From the NCBI RefSeq assembly GCF_014198245.1, contig NZ_JACIHE010000020.1, forward strand, positions 1 through 64,000: 64,000 bases of DNA. Reading direction: 5' to 3'. Both the position numbers and the translations under genes were made by a program. The notes under the pieces are model-generated. The model ran no database searches. It was given only the letters and a program-made list of their open reading frames with translations, and was not told where the DNA came from. This DNA is from Bradyrhizobium sp. cir1 (GTDB taxonomy: Bacteria; Pseudomonadota; Alphaproteobacteria; Rhizobiales; Xanthobacteraceae). Positions 18,992 through 27,870 of the stretch are shown here, piece after piece. The stretch's first letter is position 1. The number at the start of each line of letters is the position of its first letter.

Positions 18992-19570
18992 CTATCCATT
19001 GTGAGTTGCACTCTGTAACACCCTCATCATGGTTTCGGCGTCCTCGCGGGCGAGCTCGTTGAAAAACTGCTCTTGGTGGCCTCTTGCGCGCAGCAGCGCA
19101 TTAGCAACTTTCAGGGCTATCTCTGTCAGCTCGCGCATCTGGGCCGGGGTGATTGCTGCGGCCTTGAAGATGTCGTCATACGAGATGCGGGCGCTTCGGT
19201 GCGCGAAGGCGTTGTGGCGCAGAATAGTAACCTTGCCGGCCAGCGGTTCGGCATGACTGATCAGCGCCTCCACTTCGGAATAAGCTTGTGGCGAAAGCAT
19301 CCCTGCCCGAGCCATCTCTCGGCTGAGTGCAGGAAGCGTTATCGTGTCGCGTCGCTTTTCAAAGAGCGCAGCGACCGAGACGACGAACGCCACGAAATGG
19401 GCATGTGGAGCGAAGCGGAAGAACTCGCTGAACTCATTCATGGTATCGAGCAGGTGCGGCCGGGTGTCGGCACCCTCAAAATAAAACCAGATGTCGAAGA
19501 AGATGCGCGAGCGAAGCACGAGCTGGGCCGCACGTTCGATCCGGTCTTCAATTGGGAGGGGCGATGGCAC
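18992..19570 (-). CDS. AbiU2/HEPN-family protein
   Basis: The 192-residue helical protein contains EFFRFAPHAHFVAFVVSVAA and the HEPN-type motif ILRHNAFAHRS (Arg followed by His six residues later), as in AbiU2-like HEPN proteins. HEPN proteins are often RNases or toxins in defence and toxin-antitoxin systems. The start at 19570 overlaps the end of the DUF5677 gene by 23 bases on the same strand, so the two are translationally coupled. The partner also belongs to a HEPN-like helical family. A defence or stress role is inferred from family and arrangement. Confidence 0.7.
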   Translation of the reverse strand: MPSPLPIEDRIERAAQLVLRSRIFFDIWFYFEGADTRPHLLDTMNEFSEFFRFAPHAHFVAFVVSVAALFEKRRDTITLPALSREMARAGMLSPQAYSEVEALISHAEPLAGKVTILRHNAFAHRSARISYDDIFKAAAITPAQMRELTEIALKVANALLRARGHQEQFFNELAREDAETMMRVLQSATHNG

Positions 19571-20336
19571 TACTTGCGACCCCAGCCAGGTGCAGGAATT
19601 CGTCGAACAACCCAGATAGCTTCACGCCGGCCTTAACTGGTCCAGCAATCTGGTTAGCGCCAACAATCACACCCATGAGGGCTTGGCACGACCACTCGAT
19701 TGTGTCGAGAATGTCTTTTTCGGTCACCTCGGCTTCAACGGTGAGAAGCAGCGAACCGTCGCCCTGTCTGGTGATGTATCTGGTCAGCGCTTCGAGGGAC
19801 GGATGAGCTGAGTCGGACGAAAGCTGCTTGTACCAAAGGTAGGCGTCCTTGATGCTGCACCCCTTTGTAGCGTCGGCGTAGTTGATCGCGCGGGCCTTTG
19901 GATACCGAGCCCGAAGCAGGCCCATGGTTTGACGAAGGCCGTCCTCGTGAGGGGACTTCGAATTCTGGACTTCGAGCCACGAGAGGACCCAGTTGCCGCG
20001 TGACTGCCGGCTCCTCGCAGCGTCTTCAACCATCTGTTTGACAAACGCATCACCGCCTTCAGCAAGGCCGCCTTGCATGAACAGGTTCTCGAAGATGCAG
20101 CGCGTTAGTGTTCTGGCCTCGACAATGAGCCCGAGGTCCAGTAGCCGCGGGACCCCTCGAAAGTGGCCTAGACTTCTAGACAGCAAGGCAAGAGCGATCA
20201 CCTTCGGATCTTGGCTCCCCTTTTCCGTATCGAATTTGTCGCACTGGCCAACGATCTCAAGCGCTACGTCCATAAGTCGCTGAGCGTGCCCAAGCCATTG
20301 GCTTTTTCGCTGCTCGAAAGTCAGCTCGCTGCTCAT
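19548..20336 (-). CDS. DUF5677-family helical protein
   Basis: The 262-residue protein carries the DUF5677 pattern LLSRSLGHFRGVPRLLDLGL, then VEARTLTRCIFENLF, then SSDSAHPSLEALTRY. DUF5677 proteins are alpha-helical, often found with restriction or abortive-infection genes, and distantly HEPN-like. The ATG at 20336 begins two bases after the stop of a zinc-ribbon gene, and the 3' end overlaps the AbiU2-like gene, giving a tight three-gene operon. No signal or membrane segment is seen. The biochemical activity is unknown. Confidence 0.75.
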   Translation of the reverse strand: MSSELTFEQRKSQWLGHAQRLMDVALEIVGQCDKFDTEKGSQDPKVIALALLSRSLGHFRGVPRLLDLGLIVEARTLTRCIFENLFMQGGLAEGGDAFVKQMVEDAARSRQSRGNWVLSWLEVQNSKSPHEDGLRQTMGLLRARYPKARAINYADATKGCSIKDAYLWYKQLSSDSAHPSLEALTRYITRQGDGSLLLTVEAEVTEKDILDTIEWSCQALMGVIVGANQIAGPVKAGVKLSGLFDEFLHLAGVASSAIAPPN

Positions 20337-20339
20337 TGC

Positions 20340-20504
20340 CTATGCATCCGGATAGGTTTGCTCGCTGTCCCCGTGAGATCGCCATCCGCATCGGGGGCAA
20401 TCGGTTTCACTATCGCCAGCGTCAGCCTTGATCGGCTGCCACTGATGGCATTTCGGACAGCGCCGCTGCGGTACATGCTCTGGATTGGCGTGGGGTGTAC
20501 TCAT
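20340..20504 (-). CDS. Small zinc-ribbon protein heading the HEPN-like operon
   Basis: This 54-residue protein begins MSTPHANPEHVPQRR and has two Cys pairs, CPKCHQW and CPRCGW, spaced as in a zinc ribbon. A strong GGAGG lies 7 bases before the ATG. Its TAG is two bases before the ATG of the DUF5677 gene, so all three genes are probably cotranscribed. The small size and zinc ribbon suggest a nucleic-acid or protein-binding adaptor or antitoxin. That role is inference. Confidence 0.7.
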   Translation of the reverse strand: MSTPHANPEHVPQRRCPKCHQWQPIKADAGDSETDCPRCGWRSHGDSEQTYPDA

Positions 20505-20535
20505 GACCGACCTCCAAGTCCGCCCAGCTTATCCG

Positions 20536-20600
20536 ATTCGTCGCGTGTCCAGCCCGGACACATAGGTAACGGATCGTACCTAAGACATGGGTGACAACCT
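20536..20600. mobile_element. Possible IS481-family end remnant
   Basis: Read on the minus strand, the segment TTGTCACCCATGTCTTAGGT, then GTTACCTATGTGTCCGGGC, resembles the repeated TGT-C-CCATGTC blocks found at the ends of IS481-family elements. No transposase frame accompanies it. The match is from memory and short. Confidence 0.35.
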
Positions 20601-20799
20601 CGTGCCAAACGGGTTGTCGAGAAGCTGCAGGGTTTTCTGCTCCAGGTCGAACTATCCAAGATCATAGTGCATGAAGCTGACGAGCCAAATGCCATCGTCG
20701 ACTTACCTTGATGCCGAGTTTCTGGCCGGCCAGCACGAGGGAGATATTGATTCTCTTGCGGTGCAGAGGCGACCGCAGGAGGTGACGACGACGTCGCGG

Positions 20800-21095
20800 T
20801 CATGGAAGGGATAAGCCAGTTCCGGCAAGCCGCCGTAGCGGCGGGTTGAGGCTGAGTAGACCTGGGCTTGCGACGAACAGGTCGAGCCTCGTCAGCTCTC
20901 CGCTTCCATCGGAAGATCTGACGAAAAAGGTATGACCAGCCAACGATCGCTGAAGAAGGACATGGTGTACGCGGAGAGCGCTTCTAATGAACTCGGAATC
21001 TGTGTGGGCATCGGTCATGGTCTTTGGCCATTCGAATGCGTCCGCGGTTTTCTCTGACAAGGTGATGCTAAATCGCCGACGCTCATGCTCAGCCT
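20800..21095 (-). pseudogene. Fragment of a ribbon-helix-helix-like hypothetical protein
   Basis: The frame reads RRFSITLSEKTADAFEWPKT, then SEFIRSALRVHHVLLQ and FFVRSSDGSGELTRLDLFV. The start resembles short beta-strand plus two-helix DNA-binding proteins, and the end resembles a conserved rhizobial hypothetical. A proper start codon is missing and the upstream frame is disturbed; a shifted frame at 21015-21275 (VEIDHKRIKKLNAKGRL) may be another piece. Function cannot be assigned. Confidence 0.35.
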
Positions 21096-21810
21096 GTTCC
21101 TGAGTTGACGTTCTTGTGCGCTCAACTTTGTGAGCGAGTAGCCGAACGGCACGTTGCCAAAGGAGAGCGGCACCATTGCCGAGTAGGAGGCGCGGATTGC
21201 CTCTTTGTACAGTCTTTCCGTGAGACGTCCCTTCGCATTTAGTTTCTTTATGCGCTTGTGGTCGATCTCCACCATCCATCGATTTCCATATTCGCGGGCG
21301 TGCCTGGCACCAGTCGCCGTGGCTTCGCCAGGCCGCTTTCGGAATAATAGCTGTGCCGACGCGCATGCGGCACCCTATCGACGCCCGCTAGACACAACTA
21401 TCGCCCCCCTCTTGCCGTGTCGGTACTTATGTTCGGGGGATGAGGGTCGGATTTTCCAAGGCGGCCAATGCTTTCGTCACTTCGCGACCAGCCCATCGGC
21501 GGAGCCCTCCGATTGTGCAAGAGCCCTCGATGCGACGTTCGCTTCGGGCGTTCTTTCGTCCCGGCAGTGACACACCCATGGAGACATCCCCTGACACCGC
21601 GTCAGTACCTCTGGGAGGATGAAGCGGGGAATAGCAGCGCGGTCAAGGATTTCGCCACTTGCGGTCGGCACCATTCCCAGTCTGACTTTCTGGGTTCTAA
21701 CTGGGTTCTAACGAACCCCAGAAATCCGTCCCGTCGTCCGGCGCCGTCCGACAGGCTGAGCCGGCGGGCGCACATCCGGTTCAACTTGATGAAGATGAAG
21801 ATGGGCCCGT
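21096..21810. other. No intact gene
   Basis: About 700 bases containing broken frames, including the one noted at 21015-21275. Nothing between 21370 and 21810 has natural protein composition. The region separates two decayed loci. Confidence 0.4.
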
Positions 21811-22300
21811 CTAGTTTTGGGCGAGAAACTTGCGAGCCTCTTGAGAAGATTTCATGAGCTCGCCAATCAATCTCCCTTGGAGATCTTCTGCGTTACGTCG
21901 CACCTCGTATGCGGCATTTTTCAAGTTGTTGAAATCGGTGCTAATCGAACCCCACAGCGCTCGAAATGCCTGCAGATTGCCCGCGGGGATTCCTGAAACT
22001 GTTCTGTCGATATTTGTGACGTGACCGCGAAAGATATCAATCAGCCGTCTCATGTCGGGCAGATCGTCGAAGTCCGTCCGGAAGAATGTGCCGGAGAACT
22101 GGTCCCGAATAGAAGAATCAACCAGCTGTCGCAACGACACGTGTATCTGCTGCGCCTCCGCTTCGGGAATTGTGGTAACGTCCTTCCATACTGGGATCTG
22201 ATTTGCGTAAGCTTCCCATGCGGGAATCATTCGAGTCAACCGCTCGGTTTGTTCGAGCTGGATTGCAATGCCTTCCAAACGAGCTTGGAACTGATCTACT

Positions 22301-23724
22301 GGTCGTGTCCCCATTGGTGGTGTAGCTCGGTAGAGCAAAGCCGTCCGCACGCGCGCTCTCACATAGCGCCGTAGCGGGCGGGCGGCTTTGCGGTGGTCAC
22401 CGGCGATTCGCCGGTAGGGTCGGGTTGCTGACACCAACCTGATTCGAGGAACCACCGATGACCGATGAGATGATGAACCTCCGCACGCTCGTGGAGAAGA
22501 CCCCTGATGCCGATCTGTTGCGTGAGATGATCGGCTTTGCTGCCCAGCGCCTGATGGAGCTGGAAGTCGAAGGCCAGACCGGGGCCGCCTACGGCGAGAA
22601 GACCCCCGAGCGTCTGGCCCAGCGCAACGGCTACCGCGACCGGACCTGGGAGACCCGCGCCGGCACGGTCGAACTGCGCATTCCCAAGCTGCGCAAGGGC
22701 TCCTACTTCCCGGGCTTTCTGGAGCCGCGCCGGATGGCCGAGAAGGCGCTCACCGCCGTGGTGCAGGAAGCCTATGTGCAGGGCGTCTCGACCCGCTCGG
22801 TCGACGATCTGGTGCAGGCGATGGGGATGAGCGGCATCTCCAAGAGCCAGGTCTCGCGGCTGTGCGCGGAGATCGACGACAAGGTGAAGGCCTTCCTCGC
22901 CCGTCCGATCGAGGGCGACTGGCCGTATCTGTGGATCGATGCCACCTACGTGAAGGTGCGTCAGCAGGGGCGCATCGTCTCGGTTGCGGTGATCGTCGCG
23001 GTCGGCGTCAACAGCGATGGCCGGCGCGAAGTTCTCGGCATGGATATCGGCCCGTCGGAGGCCGAGACGTTCTGGACCGCGTTCCTGCGCAAGCTCGCCC
23101 GCCGCGGCCTGCGCGGCGTCAAGCTGGTTGTCTCCGACGCCCATGAGGGCATCAAGGCCACCGTTCGCAAGGTGCTCAACGCCACCTGGCAGCGGTGCCG
23201 CGTGCACGTCATGCGCAACGCACTGGCCCATGCCGGCAAGAGCGGGCGGCGCGTCGTCTCCGCCTTCATCGCCACCGCGTTTGCCCAGGATGATGCCGAG
23301 GCCGCACGCGCGCAATGGCGGAAGGTCGCCGATCAGCTCCGTCCCAAGCTGCCGAAGCTTGCCGGCTTCCTCGACGAGGCCGAGACCGATGTGCTCGCCT
23401 ATATGACGTTCCCGCCGCAGCACCGCACCAAGCTGCACTCGACCAATCCGATCGAGCGCCTCAATGGCGAGATCAAGCGGCGGACCGAGGTCGTTGGCAT
23501 CTTCCCCAATGAGGACGCCATCGTCCGCCTCATCGGCGCGATCCTGCTCGAACAGAACGATGAATGGGCCGTCCAGCGCGCCCGCTACATGACGCTGGAA
23601 ACCATCGCGCCGTTGAGCGATGATCCCACCGTCAGCCTCCCGGCTATCGCCAGCTGACCAGTCCGGCTCTCGCCGGCGAACGCGGTGTCCCACCGCCAGT
23701 TACACCACGCTCAGGGACACGATC
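22301..23724 (+). mobile_element. Complete IS256-family insertion sequence
   Basis: The ends are imperfect inverted repeats: GGTCGTGTCCCC at 22301 and, on the opposite strand, GATCGTGTCCCTG at 23724, each followed inward by a TGGTGTA-type block. An 8-bp direct repeat GATCTACT at 22293-22300 and 23725-23732 is the target duplication, the size normal for IS256. One intact transposase fills the element. A related end at 1-95 faces the other way. The clean duplication and intact gene suggest recent activity. Confidence 0.95.
22458..23657 (+). CDS. IS256-family (mutator-type) transposase
   Basis: The 399-residue DDE transposase has the mutator-family signature: first Asp in LWIDATYVKV, second in VVSDAHEGIKAT, Glu in NPIERLNGEIKRR. 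An N-terminal DNA-binding region includes RNGYRDRTWETRAGTVELRI. The family cuts and rejoins element ends through double-stranded circles. The gene is full length, starts at ATG 22458 and uses GC-rich codons that contrast with the host gene it interrupts. The whole opposite strand is open by codon bias only. Confidence 0.95.
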   Translation: MTDEMMNLRTLVEKTPDADLLREMIGFAAQRLMELEVEGQTGAAYGEKTPERLAQRNGYRDRTWETRAGTVELRIPKLRKGSYFPGFLEPRRMAEKALTAVVQEAYVQGVSTRSVDDLVQAMGMSGISKSQVSRLCAEIDDKVKAFLARPIEGDWPYLWIDATYVKVRQQGRIVSVAVIVAVGVNSDGRREVLGMDIGPSEAETFWTAFLRKLARRGLRGVKLVVSDAHEGIKATVRKVLNATWQRCRVHVMRNALAHAGKSGRRVVSAFIATAFAQDDAEAARAQWRKVADQLRPKLPKLAGFLDEAETDVLAYMTFPPQHRTKLHSTNPIERLNGEIKRRTEVVGIFPNEDAIVRLIGAILLEQNDEWAVQRARYMTLETIAPLSDDPTVSLPAIAS

Positions 23725-23860
23725 GATCTACTTTATCGCGCAGATCGGTCAGTACCTTGGCGCTCGACGAATCACGCGTGCCGCCAATCAACGTTTTCAG
23801 CAGAGAGAACGTCTCAAGAAAAGTCTTGCTGATACCAATGAGTGAGCCAATTTCGAGCAT

Positions 23861-24592
23861 GGCACACCTCCATCCCTGACTTTGAACTCGGGAAGCAAGC
23901 CAATCCAACTCGCAACTAATGTTGACTGCTGCCGATAATAACGCGCTTCGCGCGAATAACCAGCGCTTTGTTGGATCGTGAGCTTCGATGCGACGGTATC
24001 TTTCCCCCGCACAGCTCAGTGACTGTTGCGATGCACCGGCCGCACTGCTTCATTGAAGATTGAGGCGTTGCACAAGCAGCAGGCCGCTTGCGCAGCGGCG
24101 CTCAAGGATGGCCGCTCTTCGCGGCCACCGCGCGAGCGGCGCATCGCGTCCTTGAAGGCTGCGATCACAGTGGCATGCTAGAGCGTGTCGGGGTACTCAA
24201 CTCCTCAGCTGTCCTGCGATAATCCAACGACGCAGTCACCATTTGCTTGCGGCGACTTTTCTCTTCTCTTTCTCGCATTCACTTTGTCTGAAAGTCGCCC
24301 TTCGGCTACAATGCCAGCGCGTCGTGCGGTCCGATTTGAGGACGGCATATCTGTCCCTGACCCCCAGAGCACATTTCGCGTTTGGAACTGAACCGGTCCC
24401 CCTATGTGACTGCGTCCTCGGACCCCGGCGCTAACCGCCGGGTCATTGCGACCATCCTTTTCACGCTGTATCGAAGCGATAGAGCATGCCCAGTCTTGCG
24501 CACCGAGCGGGACGTGTTGCAGACGCGAAGTAAAGCGCCCGGTTGAACGCGGACCCTGGCTATATTAGGCTATCGACTTATACACCCGATTT
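23861..24592. other. No intact gene; possible enzyme debris
   Basis: About 730 bases. Around 24050-24180 a plus-strand frame reads IEALHKQQAACAAALKDGRS, then RRIASLKAAITV, which faintly resembles the N-terminus of aldehyde dehydrogenases, but it ends at once. The rest has no recognised content. Confidence 0.35.
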
Positions 24593-26089
24593 TTGCGCTT
24601 TGCAGCGGGCAAAACATTGACCGACCACTCTGCAGATCAGGGGGCGGCGACGTCCCCAGGCTCCCCGAACACCGATCATCTGGTTGTGCTTGTGCATGGT
24701 ATCAACAACCGTGCGCTCTGGATGGACGATGTAAAGCCTGCTCTCGAGAACTCGGGCTTTGCAGTCGCGGCGACCAGTTACGGTCGATTTAGTATTGCGC
24801 GTTTCCTCGCGCCATTCACCGGCTTTCGAAATAAGGCGATCGAGCGTGTCGCAAAGGACATCAGAACAGCGATACGGGCCTACAAACAAGATACGGGAAG
24901 TGATCCGAAGCGAATGTCCGTCATCTCGCATAGCTTCGGAACGTACGTTGTTGGCAAGTTACTGACCGACTATCCCGAGTTTAAATGGTACCGCGTTATT
25001 TTTTGCGGGAGCGTTGTCCGCGAGGACTTCCCTCTGGACCAAGTTCTTGGTCGCTTTGCCGATCCCCTGCTCAACGAGATCGGTACGAAAGACTTCTGGC
25101 CTGCTTTGGCCGAGAGCGCAGGCTGGGACTACGGCTCGGTCGGCTCAACCGGCTTTAATAGCCCGCCCGTCGAAACGAGGTGGCACCACGGATACCGACA
25201 TAGCGACTTCCTTACAGAAGAGTTTTGCAACAACTTCTGGATCCCTTTCCTAGAAGGAGCCAAAGCTAAACGGGCCGATAAATCAGAGCAGTTGCCGCTG
25301 GCTATCCGCATACTCGCAATGCTGCCGTTGCGCTGGATAATCCTCGTTGTCGTACCGATCTTCCTCGCCTCAATCGGCTATTTTTTTCAAGCTGAGGCGC
25401 GACGCGCCTTCCTTATAGTCCAGAACGCACAAGTCGAAGGATCATGGAAGCGGACCGAAATGACTTGCCCGCTTACGCCACCGGCATCGTCACTGGTTGT
25501 ACGAGAAGGAAGCGCGGAGGAAATACTCAACTTGTTGGCGGCGCTAGAGCCTTGGAGGCGGGACGACAAGTTCCAGGAACTCTACCTGAATAGATTTATA
25601 GGTCGCGATGGATGGACTGGCACGGTACGTGAACCTCCAGACTTAAAGGACGGCCTTTGCAGGTTTATGGTTTCAGAAGACGGCACTTCGGCCCGCATTT
25701 TGGTAAACACCTGCGAACATACCTGCAACTACAGAAGAGGAGATAGAATACAGCTCTCAGGCTGGCTAATGCATCGCGATGATAACTACGTCGAAATCGG
25801 TACCGGTCGTCATACCATCGTCACTGGAGTTGGGCCGCGCCTGCCGAAAACATCCGTACCAACGAAAGCCGCTATCGTGTGCCACGGCGAAGACGAGAAT
25901 GCGTGCAAAGAGCATAAGTACGACGTGTTCGAACTTTGTAGCGAGGCAAACGGGGTGGGCGGCGCCGACCCTAACGTAAGCGGTCGTGCTATCTGTGGCG
26001 ATAGCAACTTCGACGTCTCTCCCGCAGAAGGTGGCAGCATTCGTGGCAATCATTGCGGATATTCTTGGTACCGCATAACTTGCAAATAG
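24593..26089 (+). CDS. Membrane-anchored alpha/beta hydrolase with a C-terminal exported domain
   Basis: The 498-residue protein has an N-terminal alpha/beta hydrolase fold (about 25-235) with the oxyanion segment VVLVHGINN and the nucleophile elbow SHSFGTY; a His in HHGYRHSDF may complete the triad. A hydrophobic helix around 245-268 (WIILVVVPIFLASIGYF) follows. The C-terminal 225 residues hold eleven or more Cys, including NTCEHTCNYRRGD and CHGEDENACKEH, which suggests disulfides outside the cytoplasm. The start is uncertain: TTG at 24593 is used, as no ATG precedes the fold. The substrate is unknown; a lipase-like or effector role is possible. Codons are relatively AT-rich. Confidence 0.65.
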   Translation: MRFAAGKTLTDHSADQGAATSPGSPNTDHLVVLVHGINNRALWMDDVKPALENSGFAVAATSYGRFSIARFLAPFTGFRNKAIERVAKDIRTAIRAYKQDTGSDPKRMSVISHSFGTYVVGKLLTDYPEFKWYRVIFCGSVVREDFPLDQVLGRFADPLLNEIGTKDFWPALAESAGWDYGSVGSTGFNSPPVETRWHHGYRHSDFLTEEFCNNFWIPFLEGAKAKRADKSEQLPLAIRILAMLPLRWIILVVVPIFLASIGYFFQAEARRAFLIVQNAQVEGSWKRTEMTCPLTPPASSLVVREGSAEEILNLLAALEPWRRDDKFQELYLNRFIGRDGWTGTVREPPDLKDGLCRFMVSEDGTSARILVNTCEHTCNYRRGDRIQLSGWLMHRDDNYVEIGTGRHTIVTGVGPRLPKTSVPTKAAIVCHGEDENACKEHKYDVFELCSEANGVGGADPNVSGRAICGDSNFDVSPAEGGSIRGNHCGYSWYRITCK

Positions 26090-26183
26090 CTTCGGTTCGA
26101 TTGCGTTTCGCGCCACCTTGCAGCCTGATACACCGCGCCCAACTCGGCTCAAATGAGCAACCGTAGATAAATTGGTCTACTCG

Positions 26184-26585
26184 ATGGCTGCAGCACCTGT
26201 CTCCGAATCCCATACATTTTTGGACAACTTCTTTGTAGCTCTCGTCGTGGTCGCCGGTCTCCTGTCAGGTCTCGATTTCCTAATTGGACCAGCGGGTCGA
26301 GACCGATTACGAAAGAAGATGGGCGATTGGTGGGTATTTGTAGAGGAGACATCGTTCGGCGAACATCTGTCACAAGATGCGCGGTGGCTTCTCGAAATCT
26401 ATCAGGAGCTATTCGAAGGCGACGAAGCGTTCGAGCGGTGGGGGAGAGGCTTCATTTTCGTCGTTTTTCCAGGAATCCTACTCATGGCAGGCACCGAGCT
26501 CGTTTGGGTGCTCAAATATGGACTTGGTGGACGCCTCGCCCCGGGGCAGGTCGGCGCAAGCACTCAGTGCTGCTGCTTCCTATGA
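26184..26585 (+). CDS. Membrane protein, first of an overlapping pair
   Basis: The 133-residue frame begins MAAAPVSESHTFLDNF. It has a membrane helix (FVALVVVAGLLSGLDFLIG), a charged region that could lie in the cytosol (GDWWVFVEETSFGEHL, then LFEGDEAFERWG) and a second helix (FIFVVFPGILLMAGTELVW). Its TGA at 26583 overlaps an ATG at 26582 (ATGA), so it is either coupled to the next gene or both are halves of one frameshifted protein. A TTG at 26172 is an alternative start. The family is not recognised. Confidence 0.55.
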   Translation: MAAAPVSESHTFLDNFFVALVVVAGLLSGLDFLIGPAGRDRLRKKMGDWWVFVEETSFGEHLSQDARWLLEIYQELFEGDEAFERWGRGFIFVVFPGILLMAGTELVWVLKYGLGGRLAPGQVGASTQCCCFL

Positions 26586-27106
26586 TCTTTTCTACTGTGG
26601 TCGGCGTTGCTGGGATTTGGCTCATCGGTTGGGTCCTCCGGGTCTTGAGTAACACGGCGACTGCTGGATCTGTAACCATCAGCTTCGGAGCAACAACGAT
26701 CTACGTTGCGGCAGCAGCGGCGCTCATTTTCCTTTCCATCGTGCTAGCGAACGTTTGGGAATTTTTCGTTCGGCCGCTGTATCAATCCAACATTGTTCAT
26801 GGACGTGATGTATTTTTAGTGTCTAACGTTTTGGGACACGCGCTCAACTTCAAACTTGATCCTCATATTTCTACTTTGGCTGCCGCCTTTTCCGCCGGTG
26901 CGAATGCACTAGTCGCGCTGATGTTGGTGAGCTTGGAACTATTCATCGCGATAGCGAAGGTGTTTAGCTTCGTGCTTAAGCCATTTTCCTCGCTGTTACT
27001 GCGGCGATTTTACGAATCCAATCAAGGCGTTCTAACAATTGTCGCGGTCGGTGGTGGAGCACTGGCTAAACTAGGCCAGGAATTGGTGAAAGCCGCATAC
27101 CAATAA
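26582..27106 (+). CDS. Membrane protein, second of an overlapping pair
   Basis: The 174-residue frame begins MIFSTVVGVAGIWLIGWVL and has three further hydrophobic helices, around IYVAAAAALIFLSIVLANV, then AFSAGANALVALMLVSLELF and VLTIVAVGGGALAKLG. The ATGA overlap with the preceding frame fits translational coupling. The lack of a Shine-Dalgarno site, together with the smooth hydrophobic pattern across the junction, also fits a frameshift within one protein of about 300 residues. It follows the hydrolase gene closely on the same strand and may work with it. Confidence 0.5.
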   Translation: MIFSTVVGVAGIWLIGWVLRVLSNTATAGSVTISFGATTIYVAAAAALIFLSIVLANVWEFFVRPLYQSNIVHGRDVFLVSNVLGHALNFKLDPHISTLAAAFSAGANALVALMLVSLELFIAIAKVFSFVLKPFSSLLLRRFYESNQGVLTIVAVGGGALAKLGQELVKAAYQ

Positions 27107-27194
27107 GCCAGCGGCGCGGGTCCAAATTTCAACGATCATGGCGTTTCTCAAGTCAACGTCGGCGGCATACTAGGCGAAAGCGTCATCGCATTGA

Positions 27195-27870
27195 ATGACC
27201 TCGAAGGGACACGATCGATCAGGAGCTTCAGATACCCAAGGCCTGGACCCAACCATAAAGGTTAGTTATCTTTTGCACCCGCAGACGAACTTCTCGAAAG
27301 CACTATTCGTTCAGGAAGGAAACGTCGTGACCGTTCACATTCCTTGTGGGGCGCGCACCCCCAACGAAGCTGATGCCATTCGAACACTGAGCGATGGATT
27401 GTTCGAAGACGAGTGGGCACTCTTGACCAGCATTCCTCGATTTCTTGTCCCCCGGAGATCGACGCGTGCCTGCTCGGGCGGAAGGAATGATTGTTCTCGA
27501 GCTGAAGAACCATCGAGGAGCAATTAGCTGCGATGCTATCGGTTCCTGGGAAGGGATCGATGAGGAGAAGAACCCGCTGCAACAGGCGGAGGATTGCGCC
27601 CAAAGGGTAAAGGGCTGGCTCACCAATCGTGATCCTTCCTTGCGCGGGAAGGTCACATCGACGGCATCGTTGTGATGACCCATCCGGAGTGTCAGTTAAA
27701 CATCGACAAGGACATTGCGGATCGAGTCGGACACTTGCGGAACACCCACAGCCTTGTGAAAGTCCGCTTCCGAAAGGAATTAGAGGATGGAATTCCGGAG
27801 CGTATCTTTAAGCTGATAACACAAAAGGATCCGCCGCGCGAACTGATTACAATTTGGCAAATAGGTTGCC
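27195..27870 (+). pseudogene. Broken NERD-domain (nuclease-related) gene
   Basis: Pieces in three frames make one NERD domain: NEADAIRTLSDGLFEDEWAL, then EIDACLLGRK, then GMIVLELKNHRGAIS with the Lys-containing catalytic strand, then HIDGIVVMTHPECQLN. At least three shifts (near 27455, 27485 and 27655) break it. NERD proteins are predicted nucleases of the restriction-endonuclease fold. The normal C-terminal helicase or kinase partner domain is not found. It is dead unless the sequence is poor. Confidence 0.6.

Larger units (their letters stand above)
21811..23860 (-). pseudogene. Coiled-coil protein gene interrupted by IS256
   Basis: The 5' part (23860 to about 23725) starts MLEIGSLIGISKTFLE after a perfect GGAGGTG, and ends in DLRDKVD. 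Removing the element 22301-23724 plus one copy of the 8-bp duplication GATCTACT joins GATAAAGTAGAT to CAGTTCCAAGCT in frame, giving DKVDQFQARLEGIAIQLEQ. The restored protein would be about 208 residues. It is rich in long amphipathic helices (heptads around LEGIAIQLEQTERL, and the C-terminal EVRRNAEDLQGRLIGELM), suggesting a coiled coil. No signal or motif is recognised. The insertion is probably recent because both flanks still match. Confidence 0.85.

Noticed and set aside
22359..23693. A 444-residue open frame on the minus strand
   Set aside because: It lies wholly opposite the intact IS256 transposase and has shadow composition (many Gly, Leu, His, Asp) caused by GC-rich codon bias.
24050..24180. 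A short stretch resembling an aldehyde dehydrogenase N-terminus
   Set aside because: The similarity is faint and the frame ends at once; not enough to call a pseudogene.
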